From positions 1 to 47,160 of the forward strand of contig JAUMWV010000010.1 of NCBI GenBank assembly GCA_030529455.1: a stretch of DNA of 47,160 bases. Reading direction: 5' to 3'. A program made the translations under genes and the position numbers. The DNA comes from Propionibacteriaceae bacterium. Its GTDB lineage: Bacteria > Actinomycetota > Actinomycetes > Propionibacteriales > Propionibacteriaceae. Below, in pieces: positions 26,788 to 35,950 of the stretch. Below the pieces are notes generated by a model. It saw only the letters and a list, made by a program, of their open reading frames with translations. It had not been told where the DNA came from and did no database searches. Position 1 is the stretch's first letter. Each line of letters opens with the position of its first letter.

Positions 26788-26817
26788 TTGGTAGCAGTTC
26801 CACCGGCTCGCTAGGAT
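26788..26817 (+). promoter_or_regulatory. Candidate tig promoter
   Basis: TTGGTA (26788-26793) and TAGGAT (26812-26817) are 18 bases apart, giving a leader of about 40 bases with a ribosome site (TAGGAG) before the GTG at 26865. Confidence 0.5.
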
Positions 26818-26864
26818 GACACGGCGCCCATTGCGCACCCATGTCCATCGCGTAGGAGACTTTC

Positions 26865-28241
26865 GTGCCCAGCACCTTCGAGAAGCTCAACCCGACCCGG
26901 GTGAAGTTCACCGTCGAAATCCCGTTTGCCGACCTGGCGCCCGCCCTGAAGAAGGCGTACAAGGAGATCGCTGAGCAGGTCAGCATCCCCGGCTTCCGCA
27001 AGGGCAAGGTTCCGGCTGCTGTCATCGACCAGCGGTTCGGGCGGGGCGTGGTGCTGCAGGAGGCGATCAACGAGGTGATCCCGCAGGCCTACAACGCCGC
27101 GGTGGCCGAGGCCAAGGTGACCCCGCTGGCCCAGCCCGAGATCGAGGTGACCAAGCTCGAGGACAACGAGCTGGTCGAGTTCGTCGCCGAGGTCGACATC
27201 CGGCCCGAGTTCGACCTGCCCGACTTCACCGCGATCAAGGCTGAGGTGGAGACCCTGGAGGTCACGGACGCAGACATCGACGAGCGCGTCGAGATGCTGC
27301 GCGAGCGCTTCGCCAAGACCAACACCGTCGAGCGGGCCGCCGCCGAGGGCGACGTGGTGGTCCTCGACCTCATCGGGCGCCGCGACGGGGTCGAGCTGCA
27401 GGACGCCGAGGCCAAGGCCGTGACCTACAAGATCGGCTCGGGCAACATGGTCGAGGGTCTCGACGAGGCGGTCATCGGCCTGTCCGCGGGGGAGTCGAAG
27501 GTGTTCTCCTCCAAGCTGGTCGGCGGCGCCGAGCGCGGTAACGAGGCCGACATCGAGGTGACCGTCATCAAGGTGCAGGAACAGGAGCTGCCCGCTCTCG
27601 ACGACGACTTCGCCCAGCTGGTGAGCGAGTTCGACACCGTCGACGAGATGAGGGCCGACCTGCGCGGCGCCATCGAAATGCAGAAGAAGTACATGCAGCG
27701 CGCCGACGCCCGTGACCGCGTCCTCGAAGAGGTGCTGAAGGTCGTCGACTTCCCGCTGCCCGAGGGTCTGCTCGCCACCGAGCTGGAGGCCCGCCGCGCC
27801 CAGGTCAGCGCCCAGCTGGCCCAGGCCGGGCTGAGCGTCGAACAGTACCTGGAGGACGCCGAGGACGAGGCCGCCAAGACCGCCGAGGAGTTCTGGGCCG
27901 ACATCGACAAGCGTGGTACCGATGCGCTGCGCGCCCAGCTGATCCTCGACGCCTACGTTGACGGCAACGAGATCAGCGTCAGCCAGCAGGACCTGACCGA
28001 GCTGCTGTTCCGCAAGGCCCAGCAGAACGGCACCACGCCGGAGCAAGAAGCCAGACACATGATGGAACACGACCACATGGCGGAGTGGATCGCCGAGATC
28101 CGGCGCAGCAAGGCGCTCGAAGCCATCGTCGTCGCGGCGACGGTCGTCGACGGTAACGGCGAGGTGGTCGCCATGGTCGACGCCCCGGCCGAAACCACCG
28201 AAGCGGCCGAAGAGACCGAAGAAGCCGCCGAACAGGAGTGA
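26865..28241 (+). CDS. tig: Trigger factor (ribosome-associated chaperone and prolyl isomerase)
   Basis: This 458-aa protein binds the ribosomal tunnel exit and shields nascent chains. The ribosome-docking signature GFRKGKVP lies near residue 45, followed by the FKBP-type isomerase domain (about 160-245; VVVLDLIGRRDGVELQ and GLSAGESK) and the helical C-terminal arms. It ends in an acidic Glu/Ala tail typical of actinobacterial homologues. The GTG at 26865 gives the standard N-terminus. It precedes clpP1-clpP2, an order conserved in bacteria that couples folding and degradation. Confidence 0.97.
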   Translation: MPSTFEKLNPTRVKFTVEIPFADLAPALKKAYKEIAEQVSIPGFRKGKVPAAVIDQRFGRGVVLQEAINEVIPQAYNAAVAEAKVTPLAQPEIEVTKLEDNELVEFVAEVDIRPEFDLPDFTAIKAEVETLEVTDADIDERVEMLRERFAKTNTVERAAAEGDVVVLDLIGRRDGVELQDAEAKAVTYKIGSGNMVEGLDEAVIGLSAGESKVFSSKLVGGAERGNEADIEVTVIKVQEQELPALDDDFAQLVSEFDTVDEMRADLRGAIEMQKKYMQRADARDRVLEEVLKVVDFPLPEGLLATELEARRAQVSAQLAQAGLSVEQYLEDAEDEAAKTAEEFWADIDKRGTDALRAQLILDAYVDGNEISVSQQDLTELLFRKAQQNGTTPEQEARHMMEHDHMAEWIAEIRRSKALEAIVVAATVVDGNGEVVAMVDAPAETTEAAEETEEAAEQE

Positions 28242-28263
28242 CCCTCAACCGGGAATGCAGTGT

Positions 28264-28293
28264 GGGGCGCGTCGAGTTTGCTCGGCGCGCCCC
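28264..28293 (+). terminator. Terminator hairpin after tig
   Basis: GGGGCGCG-T-CGAG, loop TTTG, CTCG-G-CGCGCCCC forms a stem of about 13 pairs (one G-T pair) 23 bases after the tig stop. The free energy must be large given the GC content; no T run follows. It separates tig from the clpP transcript. Confidence 0.75.
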
Positions 28294-28356
28294 CGCGGTG
28301 CTCTCACGCTTTGAGCGAAAACCTCATCACCACTCAGTTTTATCGTCGTAGCCAGG

Positions 28357-28362
28357 TAGGTT
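28357..28362 (+). promoter_or_regulatory. Leaderless-type -10 box of clpP1
   Basis: TAGGTT ends 7 bases before the GTG at 28370, and no ribosome-binding sequence is present in between. I saw no ClgR-type palindrome that I could place with confidence. Confidence 0.6.
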
Positions 28363-28369
28363 AGAACCC

Positions 28370-28999
28370 GTGACTGATTTCCTGAATCCCGCAGGCCTGC
28401 GCGCCGCAGCCCAGAACGGCTCCGGCCTGGGCATGACCGACAGCGTGTATCAGGCGCTGCTGGCCAACCGCATCATCTTCCTCGGCTCCGAGGTGCGCGA
28501 CGAGAACGCCAACGCGATCTGCGCGCAGATGCTGCTGCTCAACGCCGAGGATCCCCACAAGGACATCTACCTCTACATCAATTCCCCCGGCGGTTCCGTC
28601 GACTCCGGCATGGCGATCTTCGACACCATGCAGTGGATCAGCAACGACGTCGCCACCGTCGCGATGGGCCTGGCCGCGTCCATGGGGCAGTTCCTGCTGA
28701 GCGCGGGCACCCCAGGAAAGCGGTTCGCGCTGCCGCACAGCCGGATCATGATGCACCAGCCCTCGGGCGGGCTCGGCGGCACGGCTTCCGACATCCGTAT
28801 TCAGGCTGAACAGTCGCTGCACATCAAGCGCACCATGGCCGAGCTGATCGCCAAGCACACCGGTCAGACCCTGGCCCAGATCGAGGCCGATTCCGACCGG
28901 GACCGGTGGTTCACCGCGGAACAGGCACTCGAGTATGGCTTCATCGACCACGTATACGAGCGTGCGTCGCAGATCAAGACGGAGGCACCGAACCAGTGA
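28370..28999 (+). CDS. clpP1: ATP-dependent Clp protease proteolytic subunit 1
   Basis: This 209-aa serine protease subunit has Ser104 (GLAASMGQ), His129 (MMHQP) and the conserved [10 protein letters not shown] substrate groove. In actinobacteria ClpP1 and ClpP2 form a mixed double ring that is essential and works with ClpX or ClpC. The GTG at 28370 is directly preceded by a leaderless promoter. The stop overlaps the clpP2 GTG (GTGA), ensuring matched synthesis of the two subunits. Confidence 0.97.
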   Translation: MTDFLNPAGLRAAAQNGSGLGMTDSVYQALLANRIIFLGSEVRDENANAICAQMLLLNAEDPHKDIYLYINSPGGSVDSGMAIFDTMQWISNDVATVAMGLAASMGQFLLSAGTPGKRFALPHSRIMMHQPSGGLGGTASDIRIQAEQSLHIKRTMAELIAKHTGQTLAQIEADSDRDRWFTAEQALEYGFIDHVYERASQIKTEAPNQ

Positions 29000-29643
29000 G
29001 CATGCTCGACACGATGCCCGGCGGGCTCGCCCACCGCATGGACGCCAACTACTACATCCCCCAGTGGGAGGAGCGCACGAGCTACGGCATCCGGCGCGTG
29101 GACCCGTTCACCAAGCTGTTTGAAGACCGGGTCATCTTCCTCGGGACCCCCATCAGCGACGATGTCGCCAACGCGGTCATGGCCCAGCTGCTGAGCCTGC
29201 AGTCGATGGACCCGGAGCGTCCGATCTCGATGTACATCAACTCCCCGGGGGGTTCCTTCACCGCCCTGACCGCGATCTACGACACCATGCGCTACGTCAA
29301 GCCGCCGGTGCACACGATCTGCCTCGGCCAGGCGGCGTCGGCCGCGGCCGTGCTGCTCGCGGCGGGCGAGAAGGGCCAGCGGCTCGCCCTGCCCAACTCG
29401 CGCATCCTGATCCATCAGCCCGCGACCGAGGGCGGCTACGGCCAGTCCTCCGACCTGGAGATCCAGGCCCGAGAGATCCTGCGCATTCGCGCCCTCATGG
29501 AGAGCATGCTCGCCGCCGACACTGGGCAGAGCGTCGAGAAGGTCAGCCGCGACATCGAGCGCGACAAGTACCTCACGGCCCAGGAGGCGGTCGAGTATGG
29601 CATCGTGGACGACATCCTGACCTCGCTCAAGGCAGGGAACTAA
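28996..29643 (+). CDS. clpP2: ATP-dependent Clp protease proteolytic subunit 2
   Basis: This 215-aa second subunit has Ser115 (GQAASAAAV), His140 (LIHQP) and [10 protein letters not shown]. It carries the longer N-terminal segment ([12 protein letters not shown]) typical of actinobacterial ClpP2, which docks the ATPase. The open frame extends into clpP1, but the GTG at 28996, overlapping the clpP1 stop, is the natural start. Confidence 0.96.
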   Translation: MSMLDTMPGGLAHRMDANYYIPQWEERTSYGIRRVDPFTKLFEDRVIFLGTPISDDVANAVMAQLLSLQSMDPERPISMYINSPGGSFTALTAIYDTMRYVKPPVHTICLGQAASAAAVLLAAGEKGQRLALPNSRILIHQPATEGGYGQSSDLEIQAREILRIRALMESMLAADTGQSVEKVSRDIERDKYLTAQEAVEYGIVDDILTSLKAGN

Positions 29644-29777
29644 CAGCTGGGCACGGCCCAACCCGAACCCCAAGGTCGAGGGCGCCACGCCGGGCCAGGC
29701 GCCCCTTGCACCAAGCTGACCTTGCTCGGGCTAGGGTTGGAAGTAGATCACCGGATGACCGGAGTAAGGAGAGGCTC

Positions 29778-31061
29778 ATGGCCAGGATTGGTGAATCCAG
29801 CGACCTGTTCAGATGCTCGTTCTGCGGAAAGAGCCAGAAACAGGTCAAGAAGCTGATCGCTGGGCCCGCAGGTGTCTACATCTGTGATGAGTGCATCGAC
29901 CTCTGCAACGAGATCATCGAGGAAGAGTTCCCCGAATCCAACGAGATCGGCCTGGTCTCCGAGCTGCCCAAGCCCAGAGAGATCCGCGCCTTCCTCGACT
30001 CCTACGTCATCGGGCAGGACACCGCGAAGAAGGCGCTGTCGGTGGCGGTCTACAACCACTACAAGCGGCTACAAACCCGTACCTCAACCCCCGCGCGGCG
30101 GGCCGCCGACGACGAGGCCGTCGAGCTGGGCAAGTCCAATGTCTTGCTCATCGGGCCCACGGGGTGCGGCAAGACCTATCTGGCCCAGACCCTGGCCCGG
30201 ATGCTGAACGTGCCGTTCGCGATGGCGGACGCCACGGCGCTCACCGAGGCCGGATACGTCGGTGAAGACGTCGAGAACATCCTGCTCAAGCTGATCCAGG
30301 CCGCCGACTTCGACGTCAAGAAGGCCGAGACCGGCATCATCTACATCGACGAGATCGACAAGGTCGCCCGCAAATCGGAGAACCCGTCGATCACCCGGGA
30401 TGTGTCAGGGGAGGGCGTGCAGCAGGCGCTGCTGAAGATCCTGGAGGGCACGGTCGCCTCCGTACCGCCGCAGGGCGGACGCAAACACCCCCACCAGGAG
30501 TTCCTCCAGATCGACACCACCAACGTGCTGTTCATCGTCGGCGGGGCCTTCGCGGGGTTGGAGCAGATCATTGAGGCGCGGGTGGGCAAGCGTCCCATCG
30601 GCTTCAACAACGCCGTCGAGGCGAGGCGGCCCCGCAGCACCGACCCGTTCGGCGAGGTGCGTCCCGAGGACCTGCACAAGTTCGGCCTCATCCCCGAGTT
30701 CATCGGGCGGCTGCCGATGATCGCCTCCGTTGAACCGCTCGACCGGGCCGCGCTGGTGCGCATCCTGACCGAACCGAAGAACGCGCTCATCAAGCAGTTC
30801 CGCAAGCTGTTCGAGCTCGACGGGGTTCAGCTGGAGTTCGCCGAGGACGCGGTCGAGGCCGTGGCCGATCTGGCCCTGGAGCGGGGCACGGGAGCCCGTG
30901 GGTTGCGGGCGATCCTCGAGGAGACCCTGCTGAACGTGATGTTCGAGGTGCCGAGCCAGGACGATATCGCCCAGGTCTTCGTCACCGCCGAATCGGTGCT
31001 GAACGGCGCCCCGCCGGAGCTGGTCCCGAGGGCCAAGCTCGCGACGAAGCGTTCCGCCTAG
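29778..31061 (+). CDS. clpX: ATP-dependent Clp protease ATP-binding subunit ClpX
   Basis: This 427-aa AAA+ unfoldase feeds substrates to ClpP1P2. The N-terminal zinc domain has Cys13, Cys16, Cys36 and Cys39 (CSFC and CDEC). Walker A GPTGCGKT is at 126-133, Walker B is in IIYIDEIDK, the pore loop region is GYVGEDVEN, and sensor 2 is in [10 protein letters not shown]. The ATG at 29778 follows GGAGAGG; the frame upstream is non-coding. The 134-base gap to clpP2 contains a TAGGGT box near 29731, so separate transcription is possible. Confidence 0.97.
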   Translation: MARIGESSDLFRCSFCGKSQKQVKKLIAGPAGVYICDECIDLCNEIIEEEFPESNEIGLVSELPKPREIRAFLDSYVIGQDTAKKALSVAVYNHYKRLQTRTSTPARRAADDEAVELGKSNVLLIGPTGCGKTYLAQTLARMLNVPFAMADATALTEAGYVGEDVENILLKLIQAADFDVKKAETGIIYIDEIDKVARKSENPSITRDVSGEGVQQALLKILEGTVASVPPQGGRKHPHQEFLQIDTTNVLFIVGGAFAGLEQIIEARVGKRPIGFNNAVEARRPRSTDPFGEVRPEDLHKFGLIPEFIGRLPMIASVEPLDRAALVRILTEPKNALIKQFRKLFELDGVQLEFAEDAVEAVADLALERGTGARGLRAILEETLLNVMFEVPSQDDIAQVFVTAESVLNGAPPELVPRAKLATKRSA

Positions 31062-31064
31062 CTC

Positions 31065-32123
31065 TCAGCCCAGCCAGGGCTCCAGCCCATCGGTGGTTGG
31101 CCATTCGGTCAGGTGGGCTTCGTGTCCGGTGAGGAGGCAGTCGGCGAAGGCCCGGCTCACCCGGTCCCGGTCGGCATGGTCGACTCCAGTGATGAGCAGC
31201 CGCGTCCGCGGTGATCGGGTGCCCCACTCTCCGGTGACGCCGATGTAGAGCTGGCCACCGGCCCCATACCAGCCGCAGATCTGGCCGGGGCGGGTCGGCA
31301 CCCAGAAACAGCCGCGGGCCCTGATTCGGCCCCCGCCGAGCAGTTCGATCTGATCCAGCAGGCGCTGGGGGTGGAAGGGCCTGGAGGAGGCCAGTTCGAT
31401 GGTCCAGGCGGTGCCGCTCTCGTTGACGTGGCGGCAGTCCACGGTGAGCGGGTCGAGCCGCTGCTCGGCCGCCTCAATGTCGTGGTGCAGGGCGGCCGCG
31501 GCCGCCGCATCGAACTCCTCCATGCCCAGCCAGAGGCGGGTGCTGGACGGCGCGGTGTGCCGGAGCAGCTCCAGCTCCGGTCCGCGTGGCAGGTCCGGCG
31601 TGGCGACGATGTCGGCATAGTCGATGATGGCGCTGAGCGCCTCGCCGACCGAGCGCCCATCGTTGTCGCCCAGCGCCAGGCCGTGTTCGCGCAGGAGACG
31701 GTCGTCGAGCAGGTCCGACTCGAGGCTGTCCGGCTCCACCGCGGCGATCACGGCGGCGAGGCTCGCCTCGATGCGGCCATCGGCGATCTCGGCTGCTAGG
31801 TGCGACACGAAGGCCCCCGGCGCGACTGTCGGCGGAAGCGAGACGACGATGTTCTGCCACGGCCCATCACACAGCCGGGCCACCGTCTCGACCGCGTCCT
31901 CGCGCACCGAGCAGCTGACGCAGCAGGCGGTGGACTCCGAAGCGGTGGCCTCGACCAGCCCGGTCAGGGAATAAAGGGAGCGGACGAAGGTGCCACCGGC
32001 GCCGTCGTCGTGGCTCATGGTGTGCCGGACGACCACCGAGTCGGGTAGGTCGGCGGCGAGGCTGTCGGCCACCACCTGACCGGCGATGTCGGCCAGGCAG
32101 GCGACCGTGAGGACCCTGGTCAT
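31065..32123 (-). CDS. CobW C-terminal domain protein with degenerate GTPase domain
   Basis: This 352-aa protein belongs to the CobW/COG0523 zinc-associated group by its C-terminal domain ([20 protein letters not shown], then [20 protein letters not shown]) and by a cysteine metal site CCVSC at residues 67-71, comparable to the CxCC site. The N-terminus ([20 protein letters not shown]) lacks the GxxGxGKT P-loop, so GTP binding is doubtful. It overlaps the type B L31 gene (ATGA) and shares its Zur-type operator. Related actinobacterial genes act in zinc-starvation ribosome remodelling; the role here is inferred. Confidence 0.78.
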   Translation of the reverse strand: MTRVLTVACLADIAGQVVADSLAADLPDSVVVRHTMSHDDGAGGTFVRSLYSLTGLVEATASESTACCVSCSVREDAVETVARLCDGPWQNIVVSLPPTVAPGAFVSHLAAEIADGRIEASLAAVIAAVEPDSLESDLLDDRLLREHGLALGDNDGRSVGEALSAIIDYADIVATPDLPRGPELELLRHTAPSSTRLWLGMEEFDAAAAAALHHDIEAAEQRLDPLTVDCRHVNESGTAWTIELASSRPFHPQRLLDQIELLGGGRIRARGCFWVPTRPGQICGWYGAGGQLYIGVTGEWGTRSPRTRLLITGVDHADRDRVSRAFADCLLTGHEAHLTEWPTTDGLEPWLG

Positions 32124-32368
32124 CGGGGGTTCCCGTAGCGGCGGTTGAACCGCTCGACCCGCCCGGCGGTGTCGATGGTGCGGGCCTTGCCCGTGTAGAA
32201 GGGGTGGCTGGCCGAAGAGATCTCGACATCGACCAGCGGGTATTCGACGCCGTCGGTCCACACGATGGTCTTGGCTGAGGTCAGCGTCGAGCGGGTGAGG
32301 AAGCTGAGATCAGCGGACTTGTCGCGGAACACGACGGGCTGGTAGGCGGGGTGGATATCGGGTTTCAT
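32120..32368 (-). CDS. rpmE2: 50S ribosomal protein L31, type B (zinc-independent)
   Basis: This 82-aa protein is the L31 paralogue without zinc ligands: the sequence [20 protein letters not shown], later [10 protein letters not shown] and the ending [10 protein letters not shown] match type B, and no cysteine is present. It would replace zinc-binding L31 when zinc is scarce, releasing zinc. It is divergent from rpmB-rpmG with the Zur-type palindrome between, and a ribosome site (GGAGA) precedes the ATG. Confidence 0.95.
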   Translation of the reverse strand: MKPDIHPAYQPVVFRDKSADLSFLTRSTLTSAKTIVWTDGVEYPLVDVEISSASHPFYTGKARTIDTAGRVERFNRRYGNPR

Positions 32369-32392
32369 CGGTCTCCTTCACTATTGCTAGAG

Positions 32393-32413
32393 TAATGATA
32401 ATCATTCTCATTA
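32393..32413. promoter_or_regulatory. Zur-type operator between divergent ribosomal protein genes
   Basis: TAATGATAATCATTCTCATTA is an imperfect 21-bp palindrome rich in A/T inside a very GC-rich region, close to the actinobacterial Zur consensus (TGATAATnATTnTCA-like). It lies 24 bases from the rpmE2 start and 22 bases from the rpmB start, positioned to silence both promoters when zinc is ample. Confidence 0.85.
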
Positions 32414-32435
32414 CATCTGCAACCGAGGAGGACAT

Positions 32436-32672
32436 GTGGGTTCTGTCTGCGACGTAACTGGCGCTCGGCCCGGCTTCGGCAACAACAAGCCGTGGTCGAA
32501 GACGCGCACCAGGCGCCGGTTCGACGTCAACGTCCAGCCCAAGCGGTACTGGGTGCCGTCCCTGGGACGGCACGTCCGGCTCAAGGTGTCGGCGCGCGGC
32601 ATCAAGATGATCGACGCCCGAGGCATCGACTCGGTCGTCGCCGAACTGCTGGCCAAGGGGGTGAAACTCTGA
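32436..32672 (+). CDS. rpmB: 50S ribosomal protein L28, zinc-independent paralogue
   Basis: This 78-aa L28 begins [17 protein letters not shown] and keeps one cysteine only, so the four-Cys zinc site of the C+ form is missing. The GTG at 32436 follows GAGGAGG; an out-of-frame ATG two bases earlier is a decoy. It is the first gene of a two-gene unit with rpmG under the Zur-type operator. The stop and the rpmG start overlap (TGATG). Confidence 0.94.
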   Translation: MGSVCDVTGARPGFGNNKPWSKTRTRRRFDVNVQPKRYWVPSLGRHVRLKVSARGIKMIDARGIDSVVAELLAKGVKL

Positions 32673-32842
32673 TGGCGAAGAAGAGCGCCGAACTGCGTCC
32701 GCTGGTCAAGCTGCGTTCCAGCGCGGGGACCGGCTACACCTACGTGACCCGCAAGAACCGGCGCAACAACCCAGACCGGCTCGTGCTGCGCAAGTTCGAC
32801 CCCGTGGTGCGCAGGCACGTCGAGTTCAAAGAGAGCCGCTGA
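32672..32842 (+). CDS. rpmG: 50S ribosomal protein L33, zinc-independent paralogue
   Basis: This 56-aa L33 ([19 protein letters not shown], then [16 protein letters not shown]) has no cysteine, so it is the C- form. The ATG overlaps the L28 stop. With L28 and L31B it forms a substitute set for zinc-containing ribosomal proteins. No S14 or S18 paralogue accompanies it here, unlike in the mycobacterial Zur operon. Confidence 0.95.
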   Translation: MAKKSAELRPLVKLRSSAGTGYTYVTRKNRRNNPDRLVLRKFDPVVRRHVEFKESR

Positions 32843-32944
32843 TCTCTCCCAGGGTGGGGTAGCGCCGCGCCCCGGCGGCAGGTCGCCCCACACCGGCCGC
32901 TTAGACCGTCAGTGCGTCCGGGCGGAGGGGGTCGCCATGAAGGG

Positions 32945-32965
32945 GTGGGCCCCCGCGGGGGCCAC
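32945..32965. terminator. Bidirectional terminator between rpmG and valS
   Basis: GTGG-G-CCCCC, GC turn, GGGGG-CCAC forms a very strong hairpin (one bulged G) in the 133-base gap between the convergent rpmG and valS genes, ten bases past the valS stop on the minus strand. The rest of the gap holds a weaker stem near 32853-32890 (GGTGGGG with CCCCACACC). Confidence 0.65.
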
Positions 32966-32975
32966 CACGGCGAGG

Positions 32976-35540
32976 CTAGGCGGAGGCGGCCAACTCCACG
33001 TCCACGGTGAGGGGCGAGCCGGACTCGACCCACTCAATGTCGCCGGTGATCTTGCCCACGCTGCGCAGGTCGGTCTCGACGGCCCGCAGGCGCCCCAGGA
33101 CGTCCGCGGGGCCCGCGAAGGTCGCCTTGGCGACCTCGGCCTTCATGCTGACCTTCGCGGTGGACTTCGCGCCGCGGATCGCGATCAGCGCCACCGCGAT
33201 GTCGGCGAGCAGGTCTGCGTCCCCGGCCGTGGTCAGCTCGTCCGCGGTGGGCCAGGCCGCCCGGTGGATCGAGCCGGTGTGCGTCCACGACCAGGTCTCC
33301 TCGGTCGCGAACGGCAGGAAGGGGGCGAAGAGCCTCAGCTGGACGCCGAGCGCGGCGGCCAGGCTCGCCTGGGCCGAGGCGGCGGCCCGCTCCCCGAAGG
33401 CGCCATAGGCGCGCTCCTTGACGAGTTCCAGGTAGTCGTCGCAGAAGCTCCAGAAGAAGGCCTCGGCCTTCTCCAGGGCTGTGGTGTAGTCGAAGGCCTC
33501 GAACGCCGCGGTGCACTCGCCGATGGTCGCCTTGAGGGCCTCCAGCAGCGCGAGGTCGGCCGGTTCGGTGACCGCCTCCAGCCCGGGGGCCTGCGCGGCC
33601 ATGCCGAGCACGAACTTGCTCGCGTTGAGCACCTTCATCGCCAGGCGGCGGCCGACCTTCATCTGGGACTCGTCGAAGGGGGAGTCCATGCCCGGCCGGG
33701 CCATCGCTGCGCGCCAGCGCACCGCGTCGGAGCCGAAGCGCTCCAGGATGTCCGATGGCACCACGACGTTGCCCTTCGACTTGCTCATCTTCTTGCGGTC
33801 GGGGTCGGTCACGAACCCCGAGATCGCGGCCCGGCGCCACGGCAGGGAGCCGTTCTCGAAGTGGGCGCGGACGATGCGGCTGAACAGCCAGGTGCGGATG
33901 ATGTCGTGGGCCTGTGGCGCCATGTCCATCGGGAAGGTCAGGTCGAACAGCTCCTGGTCGGATTCCCAGCCGCACGCGATGTGCGGGGTCAGCGAGGAGG
34001 TCGCCCAGGTGTCCATGACGTCGGGGTCGGCGATGAAGCCGCCCGGCTTGCCACGCTGGGATTCTTCGAACCCGGGCGGGCAGCTGGTCACGGGGTCGAC
34101 GGGCAGGCAGGCCTCGTCGGCCACGATCAGCTGGTCGTAGCAGGGCTCGCCCTCGGCGTCCAGGGGATACCACACGGGGAACGGGACGCCGAAGAACCGC
34201 TGGCGGCTGATGAGCCAGTCCCCGTTCAGGCCAGCCACCCAGTTCTCGTACCGGTGACGCATGTGTTCGGGGGTCCAGGCCAGTTCCCGGCCCCGGGCGA
34301 GCAGCTGGTCCTTGACGGACTCGTCACGTCCACCGTTGCTGATGTACCACTGCCGGGTCGCGACGATCTCCAGGGGCTTGTCGCCCTTCTCGTAGAAGTT
34401 GACCGGGCGTGAGATGGGCTTCGGCTCACCGTCCAGGTCGCCCGAGGAGCGCAGCAGCTCCACCATGGCGGCCCGCGCGCTGAAGGCCGTCTTGCCAGCC
34501 AGCTCGGCATAGGGTTCGCCGTTGGTCAGCCACTCCGGCGTCTCGGCTTGCAACCGCCCGTCTCGGCCGATCACGGTCCGGGTCGGCAGGTTCAGCTCCC
34601 GCCACCACTGCACGTCGGTCAGGTCGCCGAAGGTGCAGCACATCGCGATGCCCGCCCCCTTGTCGGGTTCGGCGGCGGGGTGGGCGAGCACGGGGATCTC
34701 GACGCCGAACACCGGCGAGGTCACCGTGGTGCCGAACAGCCCCTGGTAGCGCTCGTCGTCCGGGTGCGCGATGAGGGCGCACACGCTGGGTAGCAGCTCC
34801 GGCCGGGTGGTCTCAATGTAGACCGGGCCGTTCGCGGCGTGGAAGGCGACCCGGTGATAGGCGCCCGGGTGCTCCCTGGATTCCAGCTCGGCCTGCGCGA
34901 CGGCGGTCTGGTAGGTGACGTCCCACATGGTGGGCGCGTAGCTGAGGTAGGCCTCGCCCCGGGCCAGGTTGCGCACGAAGGCGCGCTGGGCCACGGCCTG
35001 GGCGGCGGGCGAGATCGTGGTGTAGAGCGTGTCCCAGTCGATGGACAGGCCGAGCTGGCGCCACAGGTCCTCGAAGACCTGCTCGTCAATCGCGGTCAGT
35101 TCCTCGCACAGTTCGATGAACCGGCCGCGGCTGATCGCGACCTGACGCTTCGGGTCCGGCTTGGCCGGTGGGGCGAAGTCCTCTTCGTAGGGGATGCTCG
35201 GGTCGCAGCGCACCCCGTAGTAGTTCTGCACCCGGCGCTCGGTGGGCAGGCCGTTGTCGTCCCAGCCCATCGGGTAGAACACTTCCTTGCCGCGCATCCG
35301 CTGGTAGCGCGCGATGGTGTCGGTGTGGGTGTAGCTGAACACGTGCCCGACGTGCAGCGAACCCGACACCGTGGGCGGGGGAGTATCGATGCTGAACACG
35401 TCCTCGCGGGTGCGGGGACGCCGGAAGGCGTAGGTGCCCTGCTCCCGCCATACCTGTACCCACTTGGCCTCCAGCCCTTCGAGCACCGGTTTGGCGGGCA
35501 CGGACGCGGGGGCAGTGGGACGCGGGGTCGGTTCAGTCAT
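32976..35540 (-). CDS. valS: Valine-tRNA ligase (archaeal-like type)
   Basis: This 854-aa class I synthetase charges tRNA-Val. HVGH is at residues 63-66 and KMSKS at about 584-588, with the editing domain between ([21 protein letters not shown]). The segment [20 protein letters not shown] replaces the GTDHAGIATQ of standard bacterial ValRS, marking the archaeal-like type seen in some actinobacteria and Rickettsiales. The ATG at 35540 is chosen because TAGAAT lies 7 bases upstream; an ATG three codons earlier (35549) overlaps that box. Confidence 0.95.
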   Translation of the reverse strand: MTEPTPRPTAPASVPAKPVLEGLEAKWVQVWREQGTYAFRRPRTREDVFSIDTPPPTVSGSLHVGHVFSYTHTDTIARYQRMRGKEVFYPMGWDDNGLPTERRVQNYYGVRCDPSIPYEEDFAPPAKPDPKRQVAISRGRFIELCEELTAIDEQVFEDLWRQLGLSIDWDTLYTTISPAAQAVAQRAFVRNLARGEAYLSYAPTMWDVTYQTAVAQAELESREHPGAYHRVAFHAANGPVYIETTRPELLPSVCALIAHPDDERYQGLFGTTVTSPVFGVEIPVLAHPAAEPDKGAGIAMCCTFGDLTDVQWWRELNLPTRTVIGRDGRLQAETPEWLTNGEPYAELAGKTAFSARAAMVELLRSSGDLDGEPKPISRPVNFYEKGDKPLEIVATRQWYISNGGRDESVKDQLLARGRELAWTPEHMRHRYENWVAGLNGDWLISRQRFFGVPFPVWYPLDAEGEPCYDQLIVADEACLPVDPVTSCPPGFEESQRGKPGGFIADPDVMDTWATSSLTPHIACGWESDQELFDLTFPMDMAPQAHDIIRTWLFSRIVRAHFENGSLPWRRAAISGFVTDPDRKKMSKSKGNVVVPSDILERFGSDAVRWRAAMARPGMDSPFDESQMKVGRRLAMKVLNASKFVLGMAAQAPGLEAVTEPADLALLEALKATIGECTAAFEAFDYTTALEKAEAFFWSFCDDYLELVKERAYGAFGERAAASAQASLAAALGVQLRLFAPFLPFATEETWSWTHTGSIHRAAWPTADELTTAGDADLLADIAVALIAIRGAKSTAKVSMKAEVAKATFAGPADVLGRLRAVETDLRSVGKITGDIEWVESGSPLTVDVELAASA

Positions 35541-35547
35541 GGGGTGC

Positions 35548-35553
35548 ATTCTA
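35548..35553 (-). promoter_or_regulatory. Leaderless-type -10 box of valS
   Basis: TAGAAT on the minus strand ends 7 bases before the ATG at 35540. If used, the upstream in-frame ATG at 35549 cannot be the start because it overlaps the box. Confidence 0.6.
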
Positions 35554-35589
35554 GGGGCTTGTCCGGGTGTCGGTCTGCGTGGCCCGCGA

Positions 35590-35627
35590 GCGGCCGCCCG
35601 GCGTGGCAGTCTCAGGCGGGCGGCCGC
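35590..35627 (-). terminator. Hairpin over the stop of the AbrB-type gene
   Basis: GCGGCCGCCCG (35590-35600) and its exact complement (35617-35627) form an 11-bp stem with a 16-base loop. One arm is inside the last codons of the regulator gene and the stop codon is in the loop. It precedes the valS promoter. Confidence 0.55.
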
Positions 35628-35848
35628 GCGGTCTGGGCTGGTGGCATGGCCTGTTGGACGATCCGGTCCAGCAGTTCCTGGCGCAGCAGCGCGATGCCGC
35701 GTTCGGAGTCGGCCAGGAGCAGCAGGTTGTCTCCTGGCTTGATGTCGAATAGCTCTCTGGCTCCCTTGGGGATCACCACCTGTCCCTTGGGACCCACCTT
35801 CACCGTGGCGGCGAACTTCCCCGCGGAAGGCGGTAGCTGGGCGTCCAC
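35612..35848 (-). CDS. AbrB/SpoVT-type DNA-binding protein
   Basis: This 78-aa swapped-hairpin regulator has the core [22 protein letters not shown], where GQVVIPK is the family mark, followed by a helical tail and a Pro/Ala-rich end. Such proteins are often antitoxins, but no toxin gene is adjacent, so it is probably a stand-alone or self-regulating factor. The GTG at 35848 follows GGAGGAGG. A perfect palindrome in the divergent promoter region (35867-35880) is its likely operator. The target may include the acyltransferase. Confidence 0.85.
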   Translation of the reverse strand: MDAQLPPSAGKFAATVKVGPKGQVVIPKGARELFDIKPGDNLLLLADSERGIALLRQELLDRIVQQAMPPAQTARPPA

Positions 35849-35866
35849 GAAACCTCCTCCAAGGAG

Positions 35867-35894
35867 TTATACTTGTATAACTTGTAAGACAAAG
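35867..35894. promoter_or_regulatory. Palindromic operator in the AbrB/acyltransferase divergent promoter
   Basis: TTATACTTGTATAA (35867-35880) is a perfect 14-bp palindrome, followed by CTTGTAAGACAAAG with a repeat of TTGTA. On the minus strand TATAAC overlaps it as a possible -10 with TTGTCT as -35. The A/T-rich block is conspicuous in a GC-rich genome. Confidence 0.6.
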
Positions 35895-35950
35895 TGTATG
35901 AATCTCTGATAGGGGAATCTTGCCACAGGCTCTCTGGGAGGGCGGAAGCG

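Noticed and set aside
28242..28369. ClgR-type operator upstream of clpP1
   Set aside because: The gap contains the tig terminator and a -10 box, but I could not find a convincing palindrome matching a ClgR site.
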